Source: Acidobacteriota bacterium
GTDB lineage: Bacteria; Acidobacteriota; Thermoanaerobaculia; Multivoradales; Multivoraceae
Reading direction: 5' to 3'
Length of the DNA stretch: 64,000 nucleotides
Assembly (NCBI GenBank): GCA_003388555.1
Contig: QQVD01000050.1
Location: 204,673 to 268,672 of the forward strand
Numbering within the stretch: the stretch's first letter is position 1; every line of letters starts with the position of its first letter. This document shows, piece after piece, positions 26,307 to 35,975 of this stretch. The translations under genes and the position numbers were made by a program. Under the pieces are notes generated by a model, which had not been told where the DNA came from, made no database searches, and saw only the letters and a list, made by a program, of their open reading frames with translations.

Positions 26307-27323
26307 CTACTGCCTGTGGTCGGTGCGGGCGCTGGCGGGCGCCCTCCCCGCCGGCCGCAGCCAGCCGCGACGGTGCAGCAGCACCAGCAGACCGGCGACC
26401 ACGAGCACCATGGCGCCGAGCAGGAAGAAGTAGCCGTAGCGGAAGCCGAGCTCGGGGATGTACTCGAAGTTCATGCCGTAGATGCCGGCCATGAAGGTGA
26501 TCGGCACGAAGATCACCGTGACGATGGTCAGCGTCTGCATGATCTGGTTCAGGCGGTGCGCCGACAGCGACAGGTAGCCGTTGACCAGATCGTCGGTGAC
26601 GTCGTAGTAGAGCCGCGCCAGGCTGAGGTGACGGTCGAGCTGGTCGAGCACGTCGATCAGCTCGTGTTTGTGGCCGGCGAGCTCGGGAGGCGTGGAGCCC
26701 TTGGCCTCGGCGAAGATCTGCGCGTGGTACTGCAGGATGCGCAGCATGCGGCGCAGGTCGCCCTTCTGCCGCACCAGCTCGGCGAGCAGCGCGTCGGTGG
26801 GACTGTCGAGCATCTCGGCTTCCATCTGCTCGAGCCGGTTCTCCACCGCCAGCAGGGCGGGCAGGAAGCGGTCGCAGACGGTGCGGCAGACGCGCAGCGC
26901 CAGCTCGGCGCGCGAGGTGTCGGGCGGCAACTGGCCGTCGTGCAGCTCGCCGAGGGTCTTGGCGACGCTCGGTGACGGCCCGGAGCTGCGGGTGACCAGG
27001 AAGCGCTCGCCGACGAACAGGGCCAGCTGGATGGTCTTGAAGTCGATCGTCTGCGAGCGGGCGTCGAGCGCCTTGAGGAGCAGGAAGCTGTTGCCCTCGA
27101 AGGCCTCGATCTTGGGCGGGTGACGATCGCGCTGTGCATCGGCGACGGCGTGGCGGTGCAGGCCGAAGGTCTCGCGCAGCAGCTTCGACTCGGTGGCCGG
27201 ATCCTCGTCGGTGGTGGCGACCCAGATCAGCGCGTCGCGTGAATCGCGCCAGCGCTGCACGAGCTCGGGACCGCCGCGCAGCAGGCGGGCCTCGGCGGGG
27301 TCCCAGAGGGTGACGTCGATCAT
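26307..27323 (-). CDS. corA: CorA-family magnesium/cobalt transporter
   Basis: MIDVTLWDPAEARLLRGG...; C-terminal FVPITFMAGIYGMNFEYIPEL (GMN motif) and two TM segments. Confidence 0.92.
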   Translation of the reverse strand: MIDVTLWDPAEARLLRGGPELVQRWRDSRDALIWVATTDEDPATESKLLRETFGLHRHAVADAQRDRHPPKIEAFEGNSFLLLKALDARSQTIDFKTIQLALFVGERFLVTRSSGPSPSVAKTLGELHDGQLPPDTSRAELALRVCRTVCDRFLPALLAVENRLEQMEAEMLDSPTDALLAELVRQKGDLRRMLRILQYHAQIFAEAKGSTPPELAGHKHELIDVLDQLDRHLSLARLYYDVTDDLVNGYLSLSAHRLNQIMQTLTIVTVIFVPITFMAGIYGMNFEYIPELGFRYGYFFLLGAMVLVVAGLLVLLHRRGWLRPAGRAPASARTDHRQ

Positions 27324-27636
27324 CTGCAGAGCCTGAGGTTCGTTCGAGTCCGTGCGCGAGCAGATCGCGCGCCGAATGCCGCGATGCCGTCGCACTGTAG
27401 CCGACCGGCGGCCGGGACCGCGAAGTCACCCGGCCAAGCGGGGCCGCCCCAGCTCGACGGGGCCCCGGCCCGGCCTGGGAGCGCAGGAGAGAGGCTGAGA
27501 ACACCACTCGGCCTCGGCACCGGCCCGCGCGCCGGCGGCAGATCGAGCCGCGACGGGTGCCGCCGCGAGAACCCTCGCGATGCCGCCTCCGTATCTCTCG
27601 CAAACGATCCCCACATCGCTGGACGGGAGTGAACCG

Positions 27637-30339
27637 ATGAGTCGACCGCGACGACCTCCGTCGAAGAGCCGCCTCGACGAGCGGCCCGGCACCCTGCCCG
27701 ACGGCCTGCGGCTCGATGGGCTGCGGCTCGATCTGCGCTACAGCCTGCGCTCGCTGCGCCGACGCCCTCTGCCGTACCTGCTCGCCACCCTGTCGCTGGG
27801 CCTCGGCATGGCGGCGACGCTCTCCGTGCTGGCGACCTTGAGCTCGCTCTTCCTGCAGCCGCTCCCGGGCGTCGATGCGCGACTCGAGCGGGTGAACCTG
27901 GTGGTGCGCGACGCGCGCACCGACTCCCCCGAGTTCGCTTCGTACCCCGAGTACCGCGAGCTCGCCGAGCTCGAGGGCTGGCGCACGCTCGCCGGCTTCC
28001 ACGGCACCACCGCGGCGCTCGGGCTCAGCGCCGACGCCGACACCGAGCTGGTTCCGGTCAAGGCGGTGAGCAGCGACTACTTCGGCGCGCTGGGCGTCGA
28101 GGTGGCGAGGGGCCGAGGTTTCCAGCCCGAGGAAGAGGAGCTGGCCGCCGAGGTGGCGGTGGTCAGCGAGCGCTTCTGGCGCGAGCGCTTCGGCGCGGCG
28201 GCGGCGCCGGGCGGCGAGCGGATCTGGATCAACGGGCGCCCGCTGCAGGTCGTGGGAGTGGTCGCGGGCGGTTTCCGGGGTCACTTCAAGGGCTTCCCGT
28301 TCGACGTCTTCGTGCCCTTCGGCGCTGCCGAGCTGCTCGATCTGCCGGGGCCCTCCGAGCGCGCCGATCCCGAGCGCCGCTGGGTGGAGCTGGTGGGTAC
28401 CCTGGCTCCGGGCGCCGAGCTCGAGTCGATGGCCGCTGGGGTGCAGGTCGCCGCCAGCCGGATCGCCGAGCGCCGGCCGCCGGGAGCGCAACAGGTGGAG
28501 TACGCGCTGGAGCGCTCCAGCGGGCTCGACGCCGATCTGCGCGGCGGCCTGCTCGTGTTCGGCCTCGGTCTGCTCGGCATCGCCTTCCTGCTGCTGCTGG
28601 GTGGCAGCGTCAACGCCGTCAACCTCACCCTGGCGCGACTGGCGGCGCGTCGCGGTGAGCTGCGGGTGCGCGCGGCGCTCGGGGCACCGCGCACCCGGAT
28701 CGCCCGCCAGCTCTGCGTCGAGGCATCGCTCGGAGCGCTCGCGGCACTGGCGGTCGGCCTGTCGGTGGCCTGGTGGGCGACGGTTCGCGTCGGCGAGCTC
28801 TTCTCCAGCCTCGACGGTCGGGTGCACCTCGACGTCGGCCTCGACGGTCGCACGGTGGCGGCAGCGGTGCTGCTCACCGTGCTGGTGGTGTTCGTCTCGG
28901 GACTGCTGCCCGGCCTGCGCGCCGGCCGGCGTTTCGCCGACGGAGGTTTCTCGAGCCGGGCGGCGGCGCTCGGCGGGGGCTCCGGGCAGCGCGCCCGGCG
29001 GACCCTGGTGGTGGTGCAGGTCGGCCTGTCGTTCGCGATCCTGGTGGGCGCCGCGCTCTTCCTGCGCGCGCTGGGTGCGGCAGCCGCGCTCGACCCCGGC
29101 ATCGAGGTCGACGGGGTGGTGGCGATGGAGGTCGACGCGGCGCGGGCCCTGGTCACCGGCACCGAGGTGGCCTCTGCCGGGATGGCCGACGGTGGCCCGG
29201 CGGAAGGCGAAGTCGGCGGCGCAGGCGCGGAGAGTGGCGTGGCGGAGGAGCTGGAGGAGCTGGAGGAGGCGAGCCGGCGCCTGCGTGCCGGCCTCTTCCT
29301 CGATGAGCTGCTGCGGCGAGCGCGGCAGGTTCCCGGCGTCGATGGCGCCGCCTTCGTCTCGCGGGTGCCGCTGACGCTGGGAGCGCGCTTCTTCGCCAAC
29401 CCGGTCGACGTGGTGGTGCCCGGCGAGACCGAGGTCCAGGACGGGCGCGGCGACGCGGTGGAGCATGCTGTGGTCTCGCCCGAGTACTTCCGCACCCTGC
29501 GCATCCCGCTGCTCGCGGGGCGGGTGCTGGCGCCCCGCGACCGGGCCGATGCGGCTCCGGTGGCGGTCGTCTCGCGGGCGTTCCTCGAGCGCTACCCGGC
29601 ACTGGCAAGAGGCCCGGTCGGCGAAGCCGGATCCGATCCGGCGTCCGCCCTCGGCGCCACGCTCGAGATCGACGGCCGCCGCCACGAGATCGTCGGTGTC
29701 GTCGGCGACGTCCGCGTGCGACGTCTCGACGAGACGCCGCAGCCGATGCTCTACCTTCCGCTGGCGCAGGCGCAGCGTACGCGGATGACCCTGCTGGCCC
29801 GGGCCGAGGGTGCACCAGGATCGGGCGGCCCCGACGCCGTGGCCGGGGCACTGCGCGAGGTGCTGCGCGAGATGGCGCCGAGCCTCCCGGTGAGTCCCCC
29901 GACGCCGCTCGAGAAGCTCCTCGCGGCGTCGCTGCTGCCGCAACGCGTCGGCAGCTCCGCTGCCGGAGCTCTCGGCGCGATGGGGCTGCTGCTGGCGGCG
30001 ATCGGGCTCTACGGCGTGCTGGCGCAGTGGGTGCATCAGCGCCGCGCCGAGCTCGGCCTGCGCCTCAGCCTCGGTGCGCGTCCCGTCGAGCTGCTCTGGA
30101 TGGTGGTGCGCCAGGGCGTCGTACTGGCGGCCCTCGGCATCGCCTGCGCGCTACCGCTGGCGGCGCTCGGCTCGCGCTTCCTGGGCGGCTTCCTCTACGG
30201 CCTCTCTCCCCTCGACCCGCTGAGCTACGGCGCGGTGGCGCTGGTGCTCGCCGCCTGTGCCGCTCTGGCGTCGCTGCTGCCGGCGCGCGTCGCGGCCGCC
30301 ACCGACCCGATGAGCTCGCTGCGCGCGCTCGGCGACTGA
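27637..30339 (+). CDS. ADOP-type FtsX/MacB-like ABC transporter permease
   Basis: LRYSLRSLRRRPLPYLLATLSLGLGMAATLSVLATLSSLFLQPLP...; paired FtsX domains (GELRVRAALGAPRTRIARQL; RRAELGLRLSLGARPVELLWM). Confidence 0.92.
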   Translation: MSRPRRPPSKSRLDERPGTLPDGLRLDGLRLDLRYSLRSLRRRPLPYLLATLSLGLGMAATLSVLATLSSLFLQPLPGVDARLERVNLVVRDARTDSPEFASYPEYRELAELEGWRTLAGFHGTTAALGLSADADTELVPVKAVSSDYFGALGVEVARGRGFQPEEEELAAEVAVVSERFWRERFGAAAAPGGERIWINGRPLQVVGVVAGGFRGHFKGFPFDVFVPFGAAELLDLPGPSERADPERRWVELVGTLAPGAELESMAAGVQVAASRIAERRPPGAQQVEYALERSSGLDADLRGGLLVFGLGLLGIAFLLLLGGSVNAVNLTLARLAARRGELRVRAALGAPRTRIARQLCVEASLGALAALAVGLSVAWWATVRVGELFSSLDGRVHLDVGLDGRTVAAAVLLTVLVVFVSGLLPGLRAGRRFADGGFSSRAAALGGGSGQRARRTLVVVQVGLSFAILVGAALFLRALGAAAALDPGIEVDGVVAMEVDAARALVTGTEVASAGMADGGPAEGEVGGAGAESGVAEELEELEEASRRLRAGLFLDELLRRARQVPGVDGAAFVSRVPLTLGARFFANPVDVVVPGETEVQDGRGDAVEHAVVSPEYFRTLRIPLLAGRVLAPRDRADAAPVAVVSRAFLERYPALARGPVGEAGSDPASALGATLEIDGRRHEIVGVVGDVRVRRLDETPQPMLYLPLAQAQRTRMTLLARAEGAPGSGGPDAVAGALREVLREMAPSLPVSPPTPLEKLLAASLLPQRVGSSAAGALGAMGLLLAAIGLYGVLAQWVHQRRAELGLRLSLGARPVELLWMVVRQGVVLAALGIACALPLAALGSRFLGGFLYGLSPLDPLSYGAVALVLAACAALASLLPARVAAATDPMSSLRALGD

Positions 30340-30394
30340 GGCCCTGCCGCGCCCGGGGCCGCCGGGTGAGAGGTCCCGTCCCGTCGCCGCGAGG

Positions 30395-33262
30395 TCAGCT
30401 GCAGCCGCTGGTGGTGCCGCAGTTGCGGCAGCTGTAGCAGGAGCCGTTGCGCACCATGATCGAGCCGCAGACCTGGCAGCCGGGGGCGTCCTGGTCGTTG
30501 GCGAAGGGCAGCTCGACGTCGGGGCCGGCGGCGAAGCGTGGTGCCGCCTGCGGGGCGCTGTCGGCCGAAGAGCTCTGGCTCTCGGGCTCGGGCCGGATGC
30601 CGAGTGCCGCCTGGTCCTCGGCGGAGAGGAACTTCGAGCCCAGCCAGCGAGCGATGTAGTCGATCGTCGACTTCGCCATCGGGATGCGCCGGTTGGAGGT
30701 GAAGCCAGAGGGCTCGAAGCGCACGTGGGAGAACTTCTCGATCAGGGTGCGCAGCGGCACGCCGGACTGCAGAGCGATCGAGAAGGCGGTGGCGAAGGCG
30801 TCGGTGAGGCCCGAGACGGTGGAGCCCTCCTTGGCCATGACCAGGAAGATCTCGCCCGGCTGGCCGTCTTCGAACAGCCCGACGGTGACGAAGCCCTCGT
30901 GACCGCCGACCGAGAACTTGTGGGTGATCGCCTGGCGCTCGTCGGGCAGCTTGCGGCGGTGGGTCGGGGGGCTGGGGTCGGCGACGACGGTGGCGGTGGC
31001 GGAGTCGGTCTCCGTCTCGGTGCTGTCGGCGCGGTTCTTCCGACGGTCGAGGCTCAGCGGCTGGCTGCGCTTGCAGCCGTCGCGGTAGATCGCCACCGCC
31101 TTGAGGCCGAGGCGCCAGGCCTCGACGTAGGCGTCGCGGATCTCCTCGACCGTGGAGTGCTCGGGCATGTTGATCGTCTTGCTGATCGCGCCGGAGACGA
31201 ACGGCTGCACCGCCGCCATCATCCGCAGGTGGCCGCGGTAGCCGATCGAGCGCTCGCCGCTGGCCGGCTTGAAGGCGCAGTCGAACACCGGTAGGTGCTC
31301 CTCGGCGAGGTGCGGCGCCCCCTCGATGGTGTCGTGGGCCTCGATGTAGTCGAGGATCTCGCTCACCTGCTGGGGCGGGTAGGCGAGGCGGGCGAGGGCG
31401 GGAGCGACCGTCTGGTTGACGATCTTCATCAGGCCGCCGCCGACCAGCTTCTTGTACTTCACCAGGCCGATGTCGGGCTCCACCCCGGTGGTGTCGCAGT
31501 CCATCATGAAGCCGATCGTGCCGGTCGGCGCCAGCACCGAGATCTGGGCGTTGCGCAGCCCGGCGCCGCGCGCCGAGGAGTCGACCGTGTCGTCCCAGGC
31601 CCGCTGCGCCGCCGCGGCGATGCTCTCGAACGAGCTCTCGAGGGCGTCGTCGTCAAAGCTGGCGCTCTCGCGCAGGGCGTCGAGCGCGGCGCGGTGCTGG
31701 CGCATCACCCGCGTCGTCGGCTCGCGGTTCTCGGCGAAACCCTCGAACGCTCCGTGCACCTCGGCGAGGCGCGCCGACTGGGCGTAGGCGGCGCCCGAGA
31801 GCAGCGCGGTGATCGCGCCGGCGAAGGCGCGCCCCTCGTCGGAGTCGTAGGGCAGGCCGTTCGCCATCAGCAGCGCGCCGAGGTTGGCGTAGCCGAGGCC
31901 GAGAGGTCGGAAGCGGTGCGAGTTCTCGGCGATCGTCGGCGTCGGGTAGCCGGCGTGGTCGACGAGGATCTCCTGCGCCGTGATCACGATCTCGCAGGCC
32001 CTGGTGAACGAGGCGACGTCGAAGTCGCCCTCGGCGTCGCGGAAGCGCATCAGGTTCAGCGACGCCAGGTTGCACGCCGTGTCGTCGAGGAACATGAACT
32101 CGGAGCACGGGTTGCTGGCGTGGATCGGCGCCGTTTCGGCGCAGGTGTGCCAGGCGTTGATCGTGGTGTCGAACTGCATGCCCGGGTCGCCGCAGACCCA
32201 GGTCGAGGCGGCGATGGCGTCCATCAGGTCGCGCGCCCGGTGGGTCGAGGCGACCGATCCGTCGAGACGCGCCCGGGTCGACCATTCGCCGTCCTGCTCC
32301 ACCGCGCGCATGAACTCGTCGGTGGCGCGCACCGAGTGGTTGGCATTCTGGAAGAAGACCGAGTCGTAGGCGCCGCCGTCGACGTTGAAGCCGCCGTCGT
32401 AGCCGGCCTCGATCAACGCCCAGGCCTTGCGCTCCTCGAGCTCCTTGCAGCGGATGAACTCCTCGATGTCGGGGTGGTCCATGTCGAGGATGACCATCTT
32501 GGCGGCACGCCGGGTGCGGCCGCCGCTCTTCACCACACCGGCGAAGGCGTCGTAGCCGCGCATGAAGGAGATCGGGCCTGACGACGTGCCGCCGCCCGAA
32601 AGCGGCTCGCGACTGCCGCGCAGCGTCGACAGGTTGGTGCCGGTGCCGGAGCCGTTCTTGAACAGCATCGCCTCGGTGCGTGCCAGGCCCATGATCGAGT
32701 CCATGCTGTCGACCACCGAGTTGATGAAGCAGGCCGAGCACTGCGGCTGTGCGCGCACCCCGAGGTTGAACCACACAGGCGAGTTGAACGCCGCCATCTG
32801 GTGCAGCAGCAGGAAGCAGAGCTCGTGCTCGAACGCCTCGCGGTCGGCGGGGTGGGCGAAGGTGCCGCCCTCGGCGCCCCAGGCGCCGATCGTGGTGACG
32901 ACGCGGTCGATGACCTGGCGCAGGCTGTGCTCTCGCTCGTCGCTGCCGAGCTGGCCGTAGAAGTACTTGCTGGCGACGATGTTCACCGCGGTCTGCGACC
33001 AGGCGGTGGGGAACTCGACCCCGCGCTGCTCGAACACCACGTTGCCCTCGGGGTCGTGGATCACCGCGTCGCGCAGGCTCCACTCGACCTGGTCGAAGGG
33101 GTGGCGGCCGGGGGTGGAGAAGTGACGGCCCCAGTGGAGGGCGGCGGAGCTCGTGGCCGCGGAGCCGGGCGCGTCGACGCCGCTCGGCTGGCGCCCGGCG
33201 GCGTCGGCGTCGAGCTCGCGGTCTGCCTGATCGGTGTGCGTGGCGTCGGTGTCGCGGATCAT
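30395..33262 (-). CDS. nrdJ: Vitamin B12-dependent (class II) ribonucleoside-diphosphate reductase
   Basis: FNSPVWFNLGVRAQPQCSACFINSVVDSMDSIM, GSGTGTNLSTLRG, C-terminal PGCQVCGSIMVRNGSCYSCRNCGTTSGCS. Confidence 0.95.
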   Translation of the reverse strand: MIRDTDATHTDQADRELDADAAGRQPSGVDAPGSAATSSAALHWGRHFSTPGRHPFDQVEWSLRDAVIHDPEGNVVFEQRGVEFPTAWSQTAVNIVASKYFYGQLGSDEREHSLRQVIDRVVTTIGAWGAEGGTFAHPADREAFEHELCFLLLHQMAAFNSPVWFNLGVRAQPQCSACFINSVVDSMDSIMGLARTEAMLFKNGSGTGTNLSTLRGSREPLSGGGTSSGPISFMRGYDAFAGVVKSGGRTRRAAKMVILDMDHPDIEEFIRCKELEERKAWALIEAGYDGGFNVDGGAYDSVFFQNANHSVRATDEFMRAVEQDGEWSTRARLDGSVASTHRARDLMDAIAASTWVCGDPGMQFDTTINAWHTCAETAPIHASNPCSEFMFLDDTACNLASLNLMRFRDAEGDFDVASFTRACEIVITAQEILVDHAGYPTPTIAENSHRFRPLGLGYANLGALLMANGLPYDSDEGRAFAGAITALLSGAAYAQSARLAEVHGAFEGFAENREPTTRVMRQHRAALDALRESASFDDDALESSFESIAAAAQRAWDDTVDSSARGAGLRNAQISVLAPTGTIGFMMDCDTTGVEPDIGLVKYKKLVGGGLMKIVNQTVAPALARLAYPPQQVSEILDYIEAHDTIEGAPHLAEEHLPVFDCAFKPASGERSIGYRGHLRMMAAVQPFVSGAISKTINMPEHSTVEEIRDAYVEAWRLGLKAVAIYRDGCKRSQPLSLDRRKNRADSTETETDSATATVVADPSPPTHRRKLPDERQAITHKFSVGGHEGFVTVGLFEDGQPGEIFLVMAKEGSTVSGLTDAFATAFSIALQSGVPLRTLIEKFSHVRFEPSGFTSNRRIPMAKSTIDYIARWLGSKFLSAEDQAALGIRPEPESQSSSADSAPQAAPRFAAGPDVELPFANDQDAPGCQVCGSIMVRNGSCYSCRNCGTTSGCS

Positions 33263-33300
33263 GGTCGGCTCCCGGTGCGCAGTCGTCGGGTGGGGATCGA

Positions 33301-33348
33301 GCACTATATCTTGTGGTGTCACCTCGTGCAAGACACTGTATGAGGTGC
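33301..33348 (-). promoter_or_regulatory. Candidate tandem NrdR boxes upstream of nrdJ
   Basis: gcaCTATATCTTGTGg (33301-33316) and acaCTGTATGAGGTGc (33333-33348), box starts 32 bp apart, just upstream of the nrdJ start at 33262. Confidence 0.7.
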
Positions 33349-33653
33349 TCTGGGGCCTCCTGGGCCGAGCGCGGGAGGTCGGTCTCGGAGGCGCCGGCGG
33401 CGATGTCCGCCCGCCGGCCGGGGTGTCCCGGGAAGAGGGGCACCGGCGGCGCTCCGTCGTCGATCGCCGGTGACGTCGAAGGGGGCGGTTCGACTCACCG
33501 GGACGCCGCCGTGGACCGGTGGCCGGGCGTCGTCGGCGCCACGCGGGATACATTCAGGGCGAGAGCGCCCGCCGCAAAGTCCGGGGTCCAGCCTCCGAAG
33601 AGGCGAATGAGGCCGGGACGGTGCGGACGGAACTGGCGCTGAGGAGGGAAGCC

Positions 33654-34964
33654 ATGCCGAGCCTGAGCCGCCGGAGCCTGCTCTCGATCCACGCACCCGC
33701 CAGCCTCGCCGTGCTGCTGGGAGCCGGCGCCGCCGGCGCCTCCCGACCGGCGCGCGTGGCGGCGTTGCTGCCGCGGTCGCCGGAGGGGCGTCCGGCGGAG
33801 GAGGTGGCGCGCGACGAGTCGTACTGGTTCGAGGTGCAGCAGGCCTTCACCATCGACCGCTCGATCGTCAACTTCAACAACGGCGGGGTGAGCCCGGCGC
33901 CGCGGGTGGTGCAGGAGGCGCTGGCGCGCAACCTGGCGTTCTCCAACGAGGCGCCGGCCTACACCATGTGGCGGGTGCTCGAGCCGCAGAAGGAGGCGGT
34001 GCGCCAGCGGGTGGCGCGCGCCTTTGGCTGCGACGCCGAGGAAATCGCCTTCACCCGTAACGCCTCGGAGAGCCTGCAGATCTGCCAGCTGGGGTTCGAT
34101 CTCGCGGCCGGTGACGAGGTGCTGTGCACCACCCAGGACTATCCCCGCATGGTCACCACCTTCGAGCAGCGGGAGCGGCGCGACGGCGTGCGCCTGGTGC
34201 AGTTCCCGATCCCGATCCCGGCCGAGGATCCCGCGGAGGTGGTGCGCCTGTACACCGAGCGCATGACCGAGCGCACCCGCCTGGTGCTGATCTCCCACAT
34301 GATCAACATCACCGGCCAGATCCTGCCGGTGCGCGAGGTGGTGCGTGCGGCCCGCGAGCGCGGCATCCCGACCATCGTCGACGGCGCCCACACCTTCGCC
34401 CACTTCCCCTTCACCCGCGACGACCTCGACTGCGACTTCTACGCCAGCAGCCTGCACAAGTGGCTCTTCGCGCCGATCGGCACCGGCCTGCTCTACGTGC
34501 GGCGCGAGCGCATCGCCGACCTGTGGCCGCTGATGGCCGCCAAGGAGGTGCAGGACGGCGACATCCGCAAGTTCGAGGAGATCGGCACCCACCCCTGCCC
34601 GCACTACCTGGCGATCGCCGACGCGCTGACCTTCCACCAGGGCATCGGCCCGGAGAACAAGGCGGCGCGCCTCGTCTACCTGCGCGACCGCTGGGCGAAG
34701 CGATTGCGCGAGCTGCCGGCCGTGCGCCTGCACACCAGCCTCGAGCCAGGCCTGGCGTGCGGCATCGCCACCCTCCAGATCGACGGCGTCGACTCGGCAG
34801 CGCTGGCCGACCACCTGTGGCAGGCGCACCGCATCTTCACCGTCGCCATCCAGCACCCCGAGTTCGAGGGCGTGCGGGTCTCGCCCAGCGTCTACTCGAC
34901 GCTCGAGGAGGTCGACCGCTTCGCCGACGCGGTCGAGCGGGTGGCGCGCCGCGGCCTGGCGTGA
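33654..34964 (+). CDS. Class V aminotransferase (isopenicillin N epimerase-like), predicted Tat substrate
   Basis: MPSLSRRSLLSIHAPASLAVLLGAGAAGA twin-Arg-like signal; VDGAHTFAHFPF and SLHKWLFAPIGTGLLYVRRE (PLP Lys). Confidence 0.88.
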   Translation: MPSLSRRSLLSIHAPASLAVLLGAGAAGASRPARVAALLPRSPEGRPAEEVARDESYWFEVQQAFTIDRSIVNFNNGGVSPAPRVVQEALARNLAFSNEAPAYTMWRVLEPQKEAVRQRVARAFGCDAEEIAFTRNASESLQICQLGFDLAAGDEVLCTTQDYPRMVTTFEQRERRDGVRLVQFPIPIPAEDPAEVVRLYTERMTERTRLVLISHMINITGQILPVREVVRAARERGIPTIVDGAHTFAHFPFTRDDLDCDFYASSLHKWLFAPIGTGLLYVRRERIADLWPLMAAKEVQDGDIRKFEEIGTHPCPHYLAIADALTFHQGIGPENKAARLVYLRDRWAKRLRELPAVRLHTSLEPGLACGIATLQIDGVDSAALADHLWQAHRIFTVAIQHPEFEGVRVSPSVYSTLEEVDRFADAVERVARRGLA

Positions 34965-34986
34965 GGCGCGTCGCCCGGGCTCCGGC

Positions 34987-35550
34987 TCAGACCGCCGGCC
35001 ACAGCCAGGCGAAGCTGCCGGCGGTGAGCAGGCCGTAGATCAGCCCGTCGACGACGTTCTTCAGCGTCGCGCTCCACTTGCGGGCGTAGAAGATCGACGC
35101 GATCGGCTCGGAGCCGGCGTAGGCGAGGAAGGCCACCGTGCCGACGATCTGGAAGACGTCGAGGTAGGCGGCGCCGGGCGCCACGCTGCGGCTCGCCAGG
35201 TAGGCGACGAAGACGCCGACGACGACGATGTAGAAGAACCACTGGGTGAGGCTCTTGCCCATCTTCGGCACGCCGCTGGGATACAGGGTGAGGAAGCCCA
35301 CCGGCCCGGCCTCGAACTTCTTCTGCATCTCCGGCGAGCGCATCTCCTTCTCGCTGGGCGCGAAGGGGAAGCGGTAGTTGCCCGGCGGCACGCCGGCAGT
35401 GCGGATCGGACCGGTGACCGCTTCCTCGTCGGGCAGCGGATCCTGGTCGCGCCAGTGCCAGTTGAGCACCGCGTGCAGCACGAAGCTGGCGAAGAAGACC
35501 AGGAGCGTGGAGACGAGCACGGGCATTGCGAGATCGATCATGGCGACCAT
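34987..35550 (-). CDS. Conserved membrane protein of unknown function
   Basis: 187 aa, about 4 hydrophobic segments, MVAMIDLAMPVLVSTLLVFFASFVLHAVLNWHWRD.... Confidence 0.75.
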   Translation of the reverse strand: MVAMIDLAMPVLVSTLLVFFASFVLHAVLNWHWRDQDPLPDEEAVTGPIRTAGVPPGNYRFPFAPSEKEMRSPEMQKKFEAGPVGFLTLYPSGVPKMGKSLTQWFFYIVVVGVFVAYLASRSVAPGAAYLDVFQIVGTVAFLAYAGSEPIASIFYARKWSATLKNVVDGLIYGLLTAGSFAWLWPAV

Positions 35551-35975
35551 CGTCGGTACCCTCCTCCGGCCGCGGAAGCCGGACTAGATTTTCGGGATGG
35601 TTCGAGGATAGCCGACGGTGGCCGGGTGGGGCGATGGCGCCAGCAGGCGAGCCGGTTGCGGCCAGCAGAGGGTCCTCGGTCCGACCGCGAAGCGAGGCAA
35701 TCGCTTCTTGCGTGAGATGCTGATCCACGGCGCCCGGAGGGCTGAACAGATCAAGGCGAGATCCGAGCGCGATCACACCCGCCTCGAGACGTAGGGCCGT
35801 CTGCCTCGCCGCGAGGAAGCGCTACGACGAGCCGTCCTCTCTCGATCAGAGGAAGGACACGAAGAAGCTCGACGACGAGGAGGGGTCCAAGCACGACGGT
35901 GGTCTGGAGGATGTGTCGAGGCGCCGCGGCTGAGCCCTCTGGTACCCTTCCGGATCCTTCGACGGTGCTCCACCC

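Noticed and set aside
26296-30036. 1246-aa minus-strand ORF spanning the CorA and ADOP region
   Set aside because: Low-complexity antisense frame over the second ADOP gene and wrong frame for CorA.
31295-32581. 428-aa plus-strand ORF opposite nrdJ
   Set aside because: Val/Gly/Arg-rich shadow frame of the class II RNR.
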